A stretch of 35,748 nt of DNA from Silene noctiflora (taxonomy: Eukaryota > Streptophyta > Magnoliopsida > Caryophyllales > Caryophyllaceae): contig VHZZ01000033.1 in assembly GCA_009801015.1 (NCBI GenBank), positions 132,515 to 168,262 on the forward strand, written 5' to 3'. The notes under the pieces are model-generated. The model saw only the letters and a list, made by a program, of their open reading frames with translations. It did no database searches and was not told the origin of the DNA. Shown piece after piece: positions 1-18,650 of this stretch. The stretch's first letter is position 1. Each line of letters opens with the position of its first letter. A program made the position numbers and the translations under genes.

Positions 1-181
1 TTTTTTCTAAAATGCTATAGAAGATTTGGAGTTGGTAATTTTTCGCGTTTTACCCTAAACGGCTACATTTTACGTATTTTTCGTGATACTTGAATAAAGA
101 ATATTTTTAAATTATGAATCATGAGATTTTAGAGACATTATACTACAAATTACTTTAGTATTTGTGCAATAAATAAGTTTA

Positions 182-393
182 TACCCCCTCCATCCAGGTT
201 AATTGTTTACGTTTGTTTTTGCTATAAAGATCCATGAAAGAGGAGGAAGTCAATTATAAGATGACAAATGGACCAAATTGAATGTGAGGATCAAATTGCT
301 CATCAAAAACATTCCTAAAATAGAAAGGAGAACAATTAATTTAGACACCCCAAAATAGAATAGGTAAACAATTGACTGGGACGGAGGGAGCAT
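182..393. mobile_element. Stowaway-like MITE (copy 1)
   Basis: The element begins with a C-rich terminus (CCCCCTCCATCC, just after a TA) and ends with the inverted terminus GGGACGGAGGGAG, which is the classic Stowaway (Tc1/mariner MITE) end. It is about 210 bp with no coding capacity. Its reverse complement matches the partial element at the right edge of the window from 35585 across more than 150 bp. The right TA target duplication is offset by one or two bases, so that boundary is approximate. Confidence 0.85.
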
Positions 394-675
394 AAAACTA
401 TTTTGAATTATTTCAACGATGAACCATTAAAGATATTTTATGTCGAGATTGTATTTTATGTATCACTTTTTGTTAAATTTGACTAAGTCATATATTTTAG
501 CTACACAAAGCCTCAACAAAGTATAAATATGCATCCCAACACTACTATAACTATAAGAAATAGTATAAAAGCCTCTAGGCCAAGAGGTAAGAAATGCAAG
601 GATACAACTATTGTAGCAAGGAACACGTGTAAAAATAAGATAGTACAATAAAAACAAAGAAATTTACAAATTCTT

Positions 676-745
676 TCCGCTGGGATTCGAACTCGCGGAC
701 AAAACCCCAGTGGACAGGTATTCTACCACTAGACCAAGTGCAGTT
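676..745 (-). repeat. tRNA-like SINE head (pol III A and B boxes)
   Basis: On the minus strand there is an A box (TGGTCTAGTGG, 726-736) and, 34 bp downstream, a B box (GTTCGAATC, about 684-692). This is the internal pol III promoter of tRNAs and tRNA-derived SINEs. A functional tRNA is unlikely because the T-stem pairs poorly and no clean acceptor stem forms. I read it as the 5' head of a SINE or a tRNA pseudogene. I could not fix the 3' end of the element. Confidence 0.55.
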
Positions 746-1227
746 TCCGATTGTTATATTACACGTTTTTATATATATTGTTTTTTCTTCAAAAAAGAGG
801 TTGGCCTCCAGCCCATATAGCCTTTGGGCTGGATCCGCCCCTGCCTCTATGGATGAAGTTTTGGACTAATATTAGACAACAAAAAAGCATCATAAAATGG
901 CAAATAGTTGAGGGACTTTGAAAGTTCAAGCCGTGGAAATCATATATTCAAATTATAATAGCATTCTTGTTACTACATGGTGCTGTTTCAATGGTTAATC
1001 ATTCCTCAACTAAAATGTGAGGTAATTACCAATCAGTTTGAAAGTTTTGACCAATAAAGGGAACAAATGAATAAGCACTCGAAACCATAGTCATCTTCTT
1101 TACGCCAAAGCAGCGGTTCGGCTGCTGGTCCAACTTAGAACATAGCAAAAAAATGCAGAGGGTGCTTCTTTACCTCTAAAAGCGGAACTTGTTGATATCT
1201 GTTTCTGCACCTCCTTGAGCTTTGGCT
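746..1227. other. Intergenic/3' flank of the malic enzyme gene
   Basis: AT-rich DNA without a recognisable gene. It must contain the 3' UTR of the minus-strand malic enzyme gene, but I see no canonical AATAAA on that strand here. A short GC-richer stretch (about 805-845) resembles degraded transposon sequence. Confidence 0.5.
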
Positions 1228-10963
<9,736 letters not shown>

Positions 10964-11220
10964 GAGTTACGACTAACGGTACACGTTGACGATTAAATTA
11001 CTATGCTGCGGTGATTAGTGTTTGGTAAAGTGGACTTTTGTGAAGGAGAACAAGGTGAAGAGCATAAGAAGAAATGAGAAGAATAAGGAGAATAAGAGGA
11101 AGAATGGGTAAAAGAAACCAATGGAGTTTGAGAAGAATATTTCCCTCCTGTTTTTGGAATTTTGGCAGGTTTAGTAGATCATCAATTTAGAAATGGTCCA
11201 TGGGTTTTGGAAATGGACCC
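10964..11220 (-). promoter_or_regulatory. 5' UTR/promoter region of NAD-ME1
   Basis: Sequence directly upstream of the malic enzyme ATG. On the gene strand it is pyrimidine-rich (TTCTT/CTCC tracts, 11040-11110), typical of plant leaders. I see no clear TATA box in the 300 bp before the ATG. A TIR transposon begins at 11270 and limits the proximal promoter. Confidence 0.5.
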
Positions 11221-11269
11221 CATTTTAGTGGTTTTTGCATAAAATACTCGATCCGTTTCATTTTATATG

Positions 11270-12022
11270 GGACATGCTAAATCCCGCGCACAAGTTTACT
11301 AAATCCCGCGCATTTTTCCAAACTATTCCGAGTTTACCCCTCTCACTTCTTACACACACCAAGAAAGAAACAAATCAAAATCCAAAAAAAAATAAGAAAT
11401 CCCCAAAAGTGCCTCGACAGACCACCAAGCATCCCTCGGAAATTGACTGGCGATGAAGAGAGTGCAGACATTTTTCCGATTTGTTGGTCACGAATTGTAT
11501 GTTAATGAAAACCCAAGTTACTGGCATCTGTTTGATCTGCAAACACGAGGCATCCCTTTTTCGTCGATGAGCAGACATTGGGCAATGGGGCATCTCTCTT
11601 CTCACATACCAACATTAGACATAAAAATAGGCCGTTTGATTTATTTTTGTAGATCTGGCCATTAATGATTTAGTGAATTGATGAAGAAAGACCCTTTTTT
11701 TTTAAATTTGTGAAAACCATTGTGAAAATCAATTTTTTCTAGAAAAAAACATTCATTCAATCAATTAAAAGTCGTGTATTGTTGAAATTGTCGAAAGAAC
11801 AGCGAAATTACTCGTGATTACTCGTCATATGTGCAAAGTAAGATCCATAATTATGGAACTATTAATGTATTGATTCAGTTTTGAGAGAGGGAGAAAGAGA
11901 AAACTTTGTTTAATTTGTTTTTAAGGTGAAGGGTAGAATTGGAATAATAGAGCAAAATGCGCGGTATTTAGTAAAATTATGCGCGGTATTTAGTAAAATT
12001 ATGCGCGGGATTTAGCAATTAC
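11270..12022. mobile_element. Non-autonomous TIR transposon (~753 bp) with iterated GCGCGG termini
   Basis: The left end GGACATGCTAAATCCCGCGC is the inverse of the right end GCGCGGGATTTAGCAATTAC. Inside each end the motif TTTACTAAATCCCGCGCA (or its complement) is repeated, twice on the left and three times on the right. Flanks are TTTTATATG (11261-11269) and GTTTATATG (12023-12031), an 8-of-9 match, which suggests a Mutator-like (9-bp) or hAT-like (8-bp) element. It has no transposase. A 70-codon ORF at 11453-11665 (plus) has no recognisable domain and may be captured or chance sequence. Confidence 0.75.
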
Positions 12023-12058
12023 GTTTATATGTAAGTGGTAGATAAGTGGTAGATAAAA

Positions 12059-12212
12059 TTAAGACGGATAGTAGTCTCCCACACAAATGCAAGTGGTAGA
12101 TAAGTGAGTGAAAAATGGATATACCCACTTGCCTCTTATTTGCATTTGTGTGAGAGGGTCACTATCCGTCTTACGCTTAAGACGGATAGTGGCCGTCTTA
12201 AGCAAGACTGTT
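12059..12212. mobile_element. GACGGATAGTG-family MITE (copy A)
   Basis: An imperfect palindrome. The left arm TTAAGACGGATAGTAGTC...CACACAAATGCAAGTGG pairs with the right arm CCACTTGCC...GCATTTGTGTGAGAGGGTCACTATCCGTCTTA, followed by a second GACGGATAGTGGCCGTCTTA. It has no coding content and sits immediately right of the 753-bp TIR element. Boundaries are approximate. Confidence 0.8.
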
Positions 12213-12281
12213 TTACAGAATACCAAAATATTTTTAACATTTCACAAATTATCATAAAAGATATGCAATATTATTCGTTAT

Positions 12282-12448
12282 AAGTTGAAGACGGATAGTG
12301 TCTCCTTCACAATATGTAAGTGGCATTATTCATGGGGTGCTCCATTTCCTCCCCCCACTTGCCATCCCACTTACCTTATTGTGAAAGGAGTACTATCCGT
12401 CTTCAATTTGTGACGGATAGTGTATCCGTCACAAGTAAGACGTTTTGT
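12282..12448. mobile_element. GACGGATAGTG-family MITE (copy B)
   Basis: The left arm GAAGACGGATAGTGTCTCC...AAGTGGCA and the right arm ACTTACC...GGAGTACTATCCGTCTTC are inverted. The right arm is followed by the subterminal GTGACGGATAGTG and the terminal CACAAGTAAGACG. It is about 165 bp, close to the 185-187 bp of full copies. Its left terminal sequence seems to be missing. Confidence 0.8.
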
Positions 12449-12745
12449 TAATTTTTTAAAAAAATTATTTATTTCACCTAATTATTCGTAAGAAAAATTA
12501 AATTCCAAAATACCCAAAGATTACTTATAAATCTTAAGTTTCTGACATTATATATATTAGAAATAGAGAATTTAGTGATACAAAAATCAAAATTTGTTAT
12601 ATATATACCTATAGCTAGACTTGGATAGCGAGCCGGTTCAGCACGGTTCGGTCCGGGCTGGGGATTTGGTGGCCCTGAACTGACTCGAATGGGCAAAAAT
12701 GGTAGTGGGTCGGGCAGTGTGAGTTGGAGATGAGGGAGTCCGATT

Positions 12746-12798
12746 GGGGGAGGGGGGTGGATGGGCTAGGGATTTGTTGAAACGGGAGGGGGGAGGTT
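12746..12798 (+). other. G-quadruplex-forming motif
   Basis: Four or more G-runs with short loops: G5 (12746-12750), G6 (12752-12757), G3 (12763-12765), G3 (12769-12771), then further G3/G6 runs to 12798. This fits the canonical G3+N1-7 pattern. It lies in an unusually GC-rich patch (about 12625-12835) inside AT-rich intergenic DNA. Confidence 0.7.
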
Positions 12799-13020
12799 GC
12801 AGGCCGAGTCAACCCGCATTGTTGTCCTTGCCAACCTAATGCGAGTAGAGTCTCACAGACATTTAGAAGAAATAGAAAACAACAAAATGAATACAAGCAA
12901 GGTATCTTTTCTATAGCAAGAAAATAAAAACTTGTAAACTTGTGTATTAGTATTATGCACCAAGTCAGCCTTCATTTGTAGATTTTTTTTCTCCTTCCCT
13001 AATTTCAATGTTTTCGATTC

Positions 13021-13092
13021 CCACTTGCCTTCTTGTGAGAGGGGATTCGACCCGTCTTCATTGAAGACGGATATGCCCCATCTTCAATGAGA
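13021..13092. mobile_element. GACGGATAGTG-family MITE remnant (copy C)
   Basis: Only a right-hand arm remains: CCACTTGCCTTCTTGTGAGAGG, then CCCGTCTTC and GAAGACGGAT. The order of motifs matches the right half of complete copies. No partner arm is present to the left. Confidence 0.65.
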
Positions 13093-14199
13093 TCAACGGG
13101 AGGTTGGTCTTGATGGAACATAGAAGAGTTAAAATTTCGTCTACAACAAACATCATTGTAAAATTAAAACTCTAAAGAGGAGAGATATATTTATTTTTTA
13201 TTGTCACTTTAAAAATTATAAGAACCCAAATATAAGTGCCAAATGACCCCTTGAATTGTAGAGGTGTAGACTATAAAATTATTAAGTGTAGATTCATTTA
13301 GACCTTTAACAACAAGTTTAGAGTATCAACTATAAATAATAGTGTTAAGATTCATTAAAATGTAATTTTTCCTCGAAATGTCTATATCTAAATAAAGAAA
13401 TAAGTAATACTTTATTTCTTTAAACTATTATCTTTCATTAAAATATAATCTTACTATTAAATTTTAATTTTATAACTAAATTCAAAATTATGATTTTTTC
13501 ATCAAATAAAATAAAATAAAATTGATGTTAAACTCTAAACTATAAGTTGATAAATTTTTCATTAAATGCAATAATTATAACTTTACAGAATAACTCGACC
13601 CACTCTTACCATTAACTTTGTGACAAAAAAAATACATAAAAAAAATTGGAGAAAATTTATAAAATGAAATCCTTTATTTTATGGTAAAAAAATATATAGA
13701 TTTCATAAAAATACACCTTTCATAACTTTTGTTTTCCATTATAAATAACACTCTAAAAAATAAATACTCTATTTATACCACGCATTGCGCGGGATCTATA
13801 CTCGTTAAATACAAGATAATAGAAAAGGAAACAAATAGTTTCTATATTCTCCTTATTTGCGAGACGTTAAAGAGTATCTCACACATGGTGCGTCTAGTAG
13901 ATAAAAAACATTGACTATCTTTTTTTCTAATAATGTTTCGTCGATTCATCAAACATTTTGAAAAAGAATTAAGATCACCATTTTATTTTCCAAAACACAA
14001 GACGAATCATACCAAGTAAAAATAATCAAAAATAACTAAAAAAGTTTCTCCATAACTAATTGTTTACAAGCCTAACTACTAATGTTGGGTATCCATACCA
14101 ACTTATTTGTTCTTTTCATAGAAGAGATTCAACGTATTTACCTAAAAAAGCTAACAAAACTTTTTTGGTCGATAACATTTATCGTTTTTACCATTTCGT
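13093..14199. other. AT-rich intergenic stretch, no gene seen
   Basis: Very AT-rich sequence with no conserved coding segment, splice pattern or RNA gene. Near 13776-13790 there is a short GC palindrome-like stretch (CCACGCATTGCGCGGG), which I could not assign to an element. Confidence 0.5.
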
Positions 14200-14201
14200 T
14201 T

Positions 14202-15235
14202 CATTATTTTATAATATACTTGCTCAATATTTACTAAAATCCAAAACTCAACAAACTCGCTTAGCACAAAAAAAAAAGTTAAAATCAAAGCTCAACCAAC
14301 CAAGCATAACAGCTCCTCCAACACTCTTTCTCACTTCTATTATCACTACAGAAAACGAGTAAAACACACATTCATTGTACGTTTTTGTCTCACATTTAAA
14401 CCGAGAGTAATAGTCAGAAGTACCAATTAATTTCACTACAGAAAACGAGTAAAACGCTATATTCACATTCATTATTTTATGATATACTTACTCAATACTT
14501 TTACTAAAATCTAAAACTCAACTAGCTCACTCAAAACACACACAAAAAGTTAAAGTCAAAGCTCAACCAACGAAGCATAATAACCTTTCCATCTCTCTTT
14601 TCACATAAATAACAATCACTACATAAAACAGGCAAAACGATAAATTCACGTTCTTTATACGATACTGTCTCACATTTAAACCGAGAGTAATAGTGAGAAG
14701 TACCAATTAATTTCACTACATAAAACGAGTAAAACGCTATATTCACATTCATTATTTTATGATATACTTACTCAATACTTTTACTAAAATCCAAAACTCA
14801 ACTAGTTCACTCAAAACACAAAAAAAAAAAAGTTAAAGTCAAAGCTCAATCAACGAAGCATAATAACCTTTCCATTTCTCTTTTCACATGACAATCACTA
14901 CATAAATCAGACAAAACGATAAATTCACGTTCTTTATACGATACTGTCTCACATTTAAACCGAGAGTAATAGTGAGAAGTACCAATTAATTTCACTACAG
15001 AAAACTAGTAAAACGCTATATTCACATTCATTATTTTATGATATACTTACTCAATACTTTTACTAAAAGTTGAAGTCAAAGCTCAGCCAACGAAGCATAA
15101 TAACCTTTCCATTTCTCTTTTCACATGACAATCACTACATAAATCAGGCAAAACGATAAATTCACGTTCTTTATACGATACTGTCTCACATTTAAACCGA
15201 GAGTAAAAGTGAAAAGTACCGATTAATTTAACTAT
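14202..15235. repeat. Tandem array of four ~280-bp units
   Basis: The marker CATTTAAACCGAGAGTAA recurs at 14393, 14673, 14952 and 15189, so spacings are 280, 279 and 237 bp. Each unit has the same order of blocks: TTCATTATTTTATGATATAC, TACTAAAATCC, AAAGTTAAAGTCAAAGCTCA, GAAGCATAATAACC, the marker, then AGTACCAATTAATTTCACTA. The last unit has an internal deletion of about 40 bp around 15067. A shorter sub-repeat (CACTACA.AAA..AG.AAAAC) occurs twice in each unit. The array ends about 75 bp before the TATA box of the downstream gene. Confidence 0.9.
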
Positions 15236-15311
15236 GGTAATAAATTATTTTGGGTTTGATAATGCAACCATTACCATTAACATACAAGATTGTGGTTGAC
15301 CATATTCCAAC

Positions 15312-15318
15312 TATAAAA
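15312..15318 (+). promoter_or_regulatory. TATA box of the 265-aa protein gene
   Basis: TATAAAA follows TATTCCAAC and precedes a CT-rich stretch (TCTCTCTCTCTC, about 15366-15380) typical of plant transcript leaders. It would place the transcript start near 15340-15350, giving a leader of about 550 nt if no leader intron exists. Confidence 0.6.
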
Positions 15319-15464
15319 AAACACACTAAACTTGTAGACAACACACTCCCTTCACAATCTCAACAATCTCTCTCTCTCTCTTTTATTTTTTTATTTTTTT
15401 TTCCCCAAATCTATTTTTCACAAACTTTTTTCACAAATTAACCTAAACATTTTCTCCAAAAAAA

Positions 15465-15527
15465 ATGTCAAAACCTAGAAATTTTCCCAAATCATCACTC
15501 TCCCAAAATCCACCACCTTCATTTTGA
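15465..15527 (+). other. uORF of 20 codons in the leader
   Basis: The first ATG after the TATA box opens a 20-codon frame ending in TGA at 15525-15527. The main ATG lies 377 bp further on. The context (AAAAAATGT) is weak at +4 but has A at -3. The peptide is Ser/Pro-rich with no known motif. Whether it is translated or conserved cannot be told from this sequence. Confidence 0.45.
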
Positions 15528-15579
15528 AATTGAAATTGAAATTCCTAGAAAAATCATTTTTTTTTTTTGTTTTTATCTA

Positions 15580-15691
15580 TTTTAAAATCCTAGAAATCCC
15601 AATTTTTCAATTTTAAAATCCCAGAAAACCCAATTACTCAAATCAAAATCCTAGAAAACCCAATTTATTACCAATTTAAATACCCAGAAAA

Positions 15692-15736
<45 letters not shown>

Positions 15737-15840
15737 CCAGAAAATTTAATTGACTAAATCAAAATCCCAGAAAACCCAATTTACTAATTTAAAAATCAAG
15801 AAAACCCAATTTCTCCAATCAAAATCCCAGAAAAAATTAG
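15580..15840 (+). repeat. Imperfect ~30-bp tandem repeats with a 38-T run in the leader
   Basis: About eight units of the form AAAATCCCAGAAAACCCAAT plus a ~10-bp variable tail start near 15582, 15613, 15644, 15677, 15732, 15761, 15790 and 15820. The fourth unit is interrupted by 38 consecutive T (15694-15731). The leader would therefore carry a CA/A-rich minisatellite and a long U-tract. Confidence 0.75.
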
Positions 15841-15903
15841 GGATAGAAATCAAAGAGAGAGAAAATAATCAAATAAATTGTAAATTCGGAGATTATTCAT
15901 CAA

Positions 15904-16701
15904 ATGAGGTGCAAGAAACATTTATCTGACCTCAGTAGCTCCGTCGGCGTATGCGCGTCGTGTTTACGCGACAAATTATTTGTTCTCATTGAAAAACAAT
16001 CAGAATCCCCAATTCAATTTCAATGTAATTCCTCCATTGATCCTAATCCTAACCCTAATTTTGATCGTCGTAAGCAGCAATCGCAACAATTACAGCAGCA
16101 GCAGCAGCAACAACAACCGCCGCCATTGATCTTTCCTCGATCCGTATCTCCCTACATTTCCCGCCGAAAATCCGAACCAATTCAGCGATTTTATACTACT
16201 CCATTAATAACCATAAATCCGTCGAAAAAATCGCAGAGTTCCGCCGGAAAATCAAAATTCGGATTATTCGCGAAATTATTCCGATCTAGGTCGGTTAAAT
16301 CGTCTTCAAATTCAACTTCAGATACAAATTCAACGGTAATTTCTCACAATTCGACCGTAATTACGTGTCGAAACAAAGGAATGTCGCCGGAAAACGAATT
16401 AGAAGATAACACAGCGGAATCATCGCCGGCGAGGTGGATGAATCGGCCGAGTCCGGCACGTGTAAGGCCGAGTCCAGCACGTGCAGCGAGTATCGCATTT
16501 TGTTTAAGTCCTCTCGTTAGAGCAAGTCCATCGCGACACCGGCGGTGCGAAAAATCGGGATTTTCCGGCGAAATTAGGGTTCCGGCGAGTGGCAATACTG
16601 AAATTAATAGTAATAAACCGCAATTGGTTGATGCGGCGTCGTTTTGTGCGAATAGATCGAGGAAATTAGCTGATTTTGGAAGACTAAATCATAATCATTG
16701 A
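15904..16701 (+). CDS. Single-exon Ser/Arg-rich plant protein of unknown function, 265 aa
   Basis: An uninterrupted frame; the ATG in ATCAAATGAGG has A at -3 and begins the conserved N terminus. Residues 1-25 hold a Cys/His cluster, C3-x2-H6-x10-C17-x2-C20, within HLSDLSSSVGVCASCLRDKL; this could bind zinc, but that is inference. Then come a poly-Q/P tract (64-74), a basic Ser-rich region (KFGLFAKLFRSRS, about 118-130), two RPSPAR repeats (181-186 and 188-193) with further Ser-Pro and basic stretches, and a C terminus with SFCANRSRKLADFGR (247-260). From memory, the N- and C-terminal motifs recur in a plant family of uncharacterised serine-rich proteins. There is no signal peptide or membrane segment. 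The composition suggests a disordered, possibly phosphorylated nuclear or cytosolic protein. No intron is needed. It is the only plus-strand gene here. Confidence 0.85.
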   Translation: MRCKKHLSDLSSSVGVCASCLRDKLFVLIEKQSESPIQFQCNSSIDPNPNPNFDRRKQQSQQLQQQQQQQQPPPLIFPRSVSPYISRRKSEPIQRFYTTPLITINPSKKSQSSAGKSKFGLFAKLFRSRSVKSSSNSTSDTNSTVISHNSTVITCRNKGMSPENELEDNTAESSPARWMNRPSPARVRPSPARAASIAFCLSPLVRASPSRHRRCEKSGFSGEIRVPASGNTEINSNKPQLVDAASFCANRSRKLADFGRLNHNH

Positions 16702-17810
16702 CTTTGACTATGTATTCTTCTTTTCCAATGTAATTGGGTGGGCCGTTTGGACACGGAAATGGGACCGAGAATCCAGTCTCGGTTTGGATTGGTTTGTTTT
16801 TTTGTTGATGTTTGTTGGTTGTTGAAATGACAAAACTACCCTTTTGTAACTATTTTTTTCCATGTTTTTCTTAGGGGTAATTTGGGGTGAAGGAAATTGT
16901 AATATAGTGAAAATTTGTTTTTAACTAGGTGAAAAAAAATGTGACATATTTTGATTAGAGTATGTAAATCGATTTGGTATTAGTTAATCGTGTATAAGAA
17001 CGTTTAAAGGTACTATCAGTATTAATTTAGTTATTACGGAGTGGAGTATATTATTTGGTACTTCTATTTTTTTTGTTTTATTAATGAAAAGTAAATTAAT
17101 TTTGTCGGACGATGATCTTATACAAGAATAACAAAAAGAGTATCGATGTATCGTCAATTCTATTTGCTAATGCTAAATTTTTTTGGAATTTTTTAGATGT
17201 TTGTATGAGTATGGAGTATACTTTTGTCATATTCTAGTATTGTATTTTTTTTTATTTTTTTTTTGACAATGAAATAATTTAGGAAAAAAGATATAAAGTG
17301 TATGTATGTCATTTTATTGATATCCATTTTGTTGTCTTGTGGATTTCTTAGGACATTATCTACCAATTGATCATGTCAATGGTTCTTTCTTGTCATATTG
17401 TTTGTGACGGTTTCTTAACGATCCTTTTATCGGCGGGTCATTATTTCATATGCGTTAATTGCAATTTGCAAGTAATAACGTAACCTTGAAATGGTGACTC
17501 ATGGGTATATGGATTACTCTGTAACGTTATAATTAATCCTAAAATTACACCAAGAATAGAAATAATTAGTTTTAAAACATGTATTATTATATATTTAATC
17601 CTATTAAGTTATATAGTCGTAATTTCCATCGAAGGGGTGACAACTCGATAATTACTAAATAATCGATAATTACTAAATAACCGTTGTAATTTCCATAAAA
17701 GGGGTGCCAACTCGATAATTACTCTTATTTAAGATAATTTGTGTCAATGATTAATTTGGCATAATCATGTATTGTTGCTAAGTTTGATGTCCCAACATTT
17801 ATTTTACTAA
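16702..17810. other. 3' flank and AT-rich intergenic DNA, no gene seen
   Basis: This contains the 3' UTR of the 265-aa gene, with no strong polyadenylation signal identified. A 67-bp direct duplication starts at 17619 and 17686 (GTAATTTCCAT..AAGGGGTG.CAACTCGATAATTACT), and an 18-bp sub-repeat lies in the first copy. I see nothing coding. Confidence 0.5.
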
Positions 17811-18303
17811 GCGTTTTGTTTCTGACGGACACTATCCGTCACAAGCTGAAGACGGATAATGTCCCTCTCACAATAAGACAAGTGAGTGGGCAAGTAGGAA
17901 GAAATGGAGCACAGAGCCACTATCCGTTACAAGTTGAAGACCACAAATAGGACTATACATCCAAATGTATATGAACAACGTACATCCGACACAAATCTAA
18001 TGGAGCTTATATGCAATTTTTTTTAACTTTTGAAATTTTTTATTTACATTTTACTTTGTAGGTGTTAAAATTAAAATCTTATTTAGTTTATATGTATTAT
18101 TTTTGAGTTTCAATATAATATTTTGAGTTGAAATTTTCTTATAAAGGCGCTCAGATTATTTTCAATAAAGGTCGTAAAATGTATATATAAGCTCAAATCC
18201 TTTGCTATAAAACTCTAAATCTACACTACCAGATGTATACATCTGGTTATATAGTCCGCTAATTGGTTGAAGACGGATAGTGCCCGTCTTTAACGAGAAT
18301 TTG
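17811..18303. mobile_element. GACGGATAGTG-family MITE (copy D), split by a 324-bp MITE
   Basis: The left part (17811-17941) has CTGACGGACACTATCCGTCA, GAAGACGGATAATGTCCCTCTCACAATAAG and GCCACTATCCG. The right part (18266-18303) has GAAGACGGATAGTGCCCGTC and ends TAACGAGAATTTG, the same terminus as copies G and H. Between them lies an unrelated 324-bp element, with GTTGAAGAC duplicated on both sides. The two parts are therefore one older MITE interrupted by a younger one. Confidence 0.85.
17942..18265 (+). mobile_element. 324-bp Mutator-like MITE, copy 1 (nested)
   Basis: Exact 9-bp target duplications GTTGAAGAC at 17933-17941 and 18266-18274. The terminal inverted repeats are CACAAATAGGACTATACATC on the left and the complement of GGTTATATAGTCCGCTAATTG on the right. 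The AT-rich interior matches, in inverse orientation, the element at 21299-21622, which has the same length. There is no ORF of note. The 9-bp duplication points to the Mutator superfamily. Confidence 0.93.
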
Positions 18304-18650
18304 TTTGTATTTTATGCTAAGAACCTAAAAGTGATAATAAAAAGTAAAAAAGGCAAAACTTTACCATCCACTCAAATGATAAAATCTTGTTGCTTATTTT
18401 TCGTACAAACTACTCAAAAATTGTTGTTTGATTTTGAAATGTCAACTAATAAGTGTTGGATTAAGTTTTACCTTTTAACATTTTTTATACTCGAGCCAAC
18501 CACTTACAATCACTAATGAAAAGCATTCTAAGTTTAGCAAGTCACTCTTAGAATAATAATATCTATCTGTCTTAAGATAAAAACGAGTTAAATATACTTC
18601 CACTCGTATATATAGAAGCAAATATTTTATTAGTGTCTAAGTAATATTTT

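Noticed and set aside
676-745. A functional tRNA gene (Gly- or Asp-like) on the minus strand
   Set aside because: The A and B boxes are good, but the T-stem mispairs at several positions and no 7-bp acceptor stem forms.
11453-11665. A 70-codon frame as an independent gene
   Set aside because: It lies wholly inside a TIR element and shows no known motif. It is recorded only as possible captured sequence.
13776-13800. Helitron-type hairpin end
   Set aside because: The stem is imperfect and no CTRR follows at the expected distance on either strand.
14202-15235. CRISPR-like or LTR structure
   Set aside because: The units are about 280 bp direct repeats without spacers. There is no TG...CA terminus, primer-binding site or polypurine tract.
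16040-16062. Telo-box (AACCCTAA) regulatory site
   Set aside because: It is inside the coding sequence and encodes a Pro-Asn repeat. Position and context do not support a promoter element.
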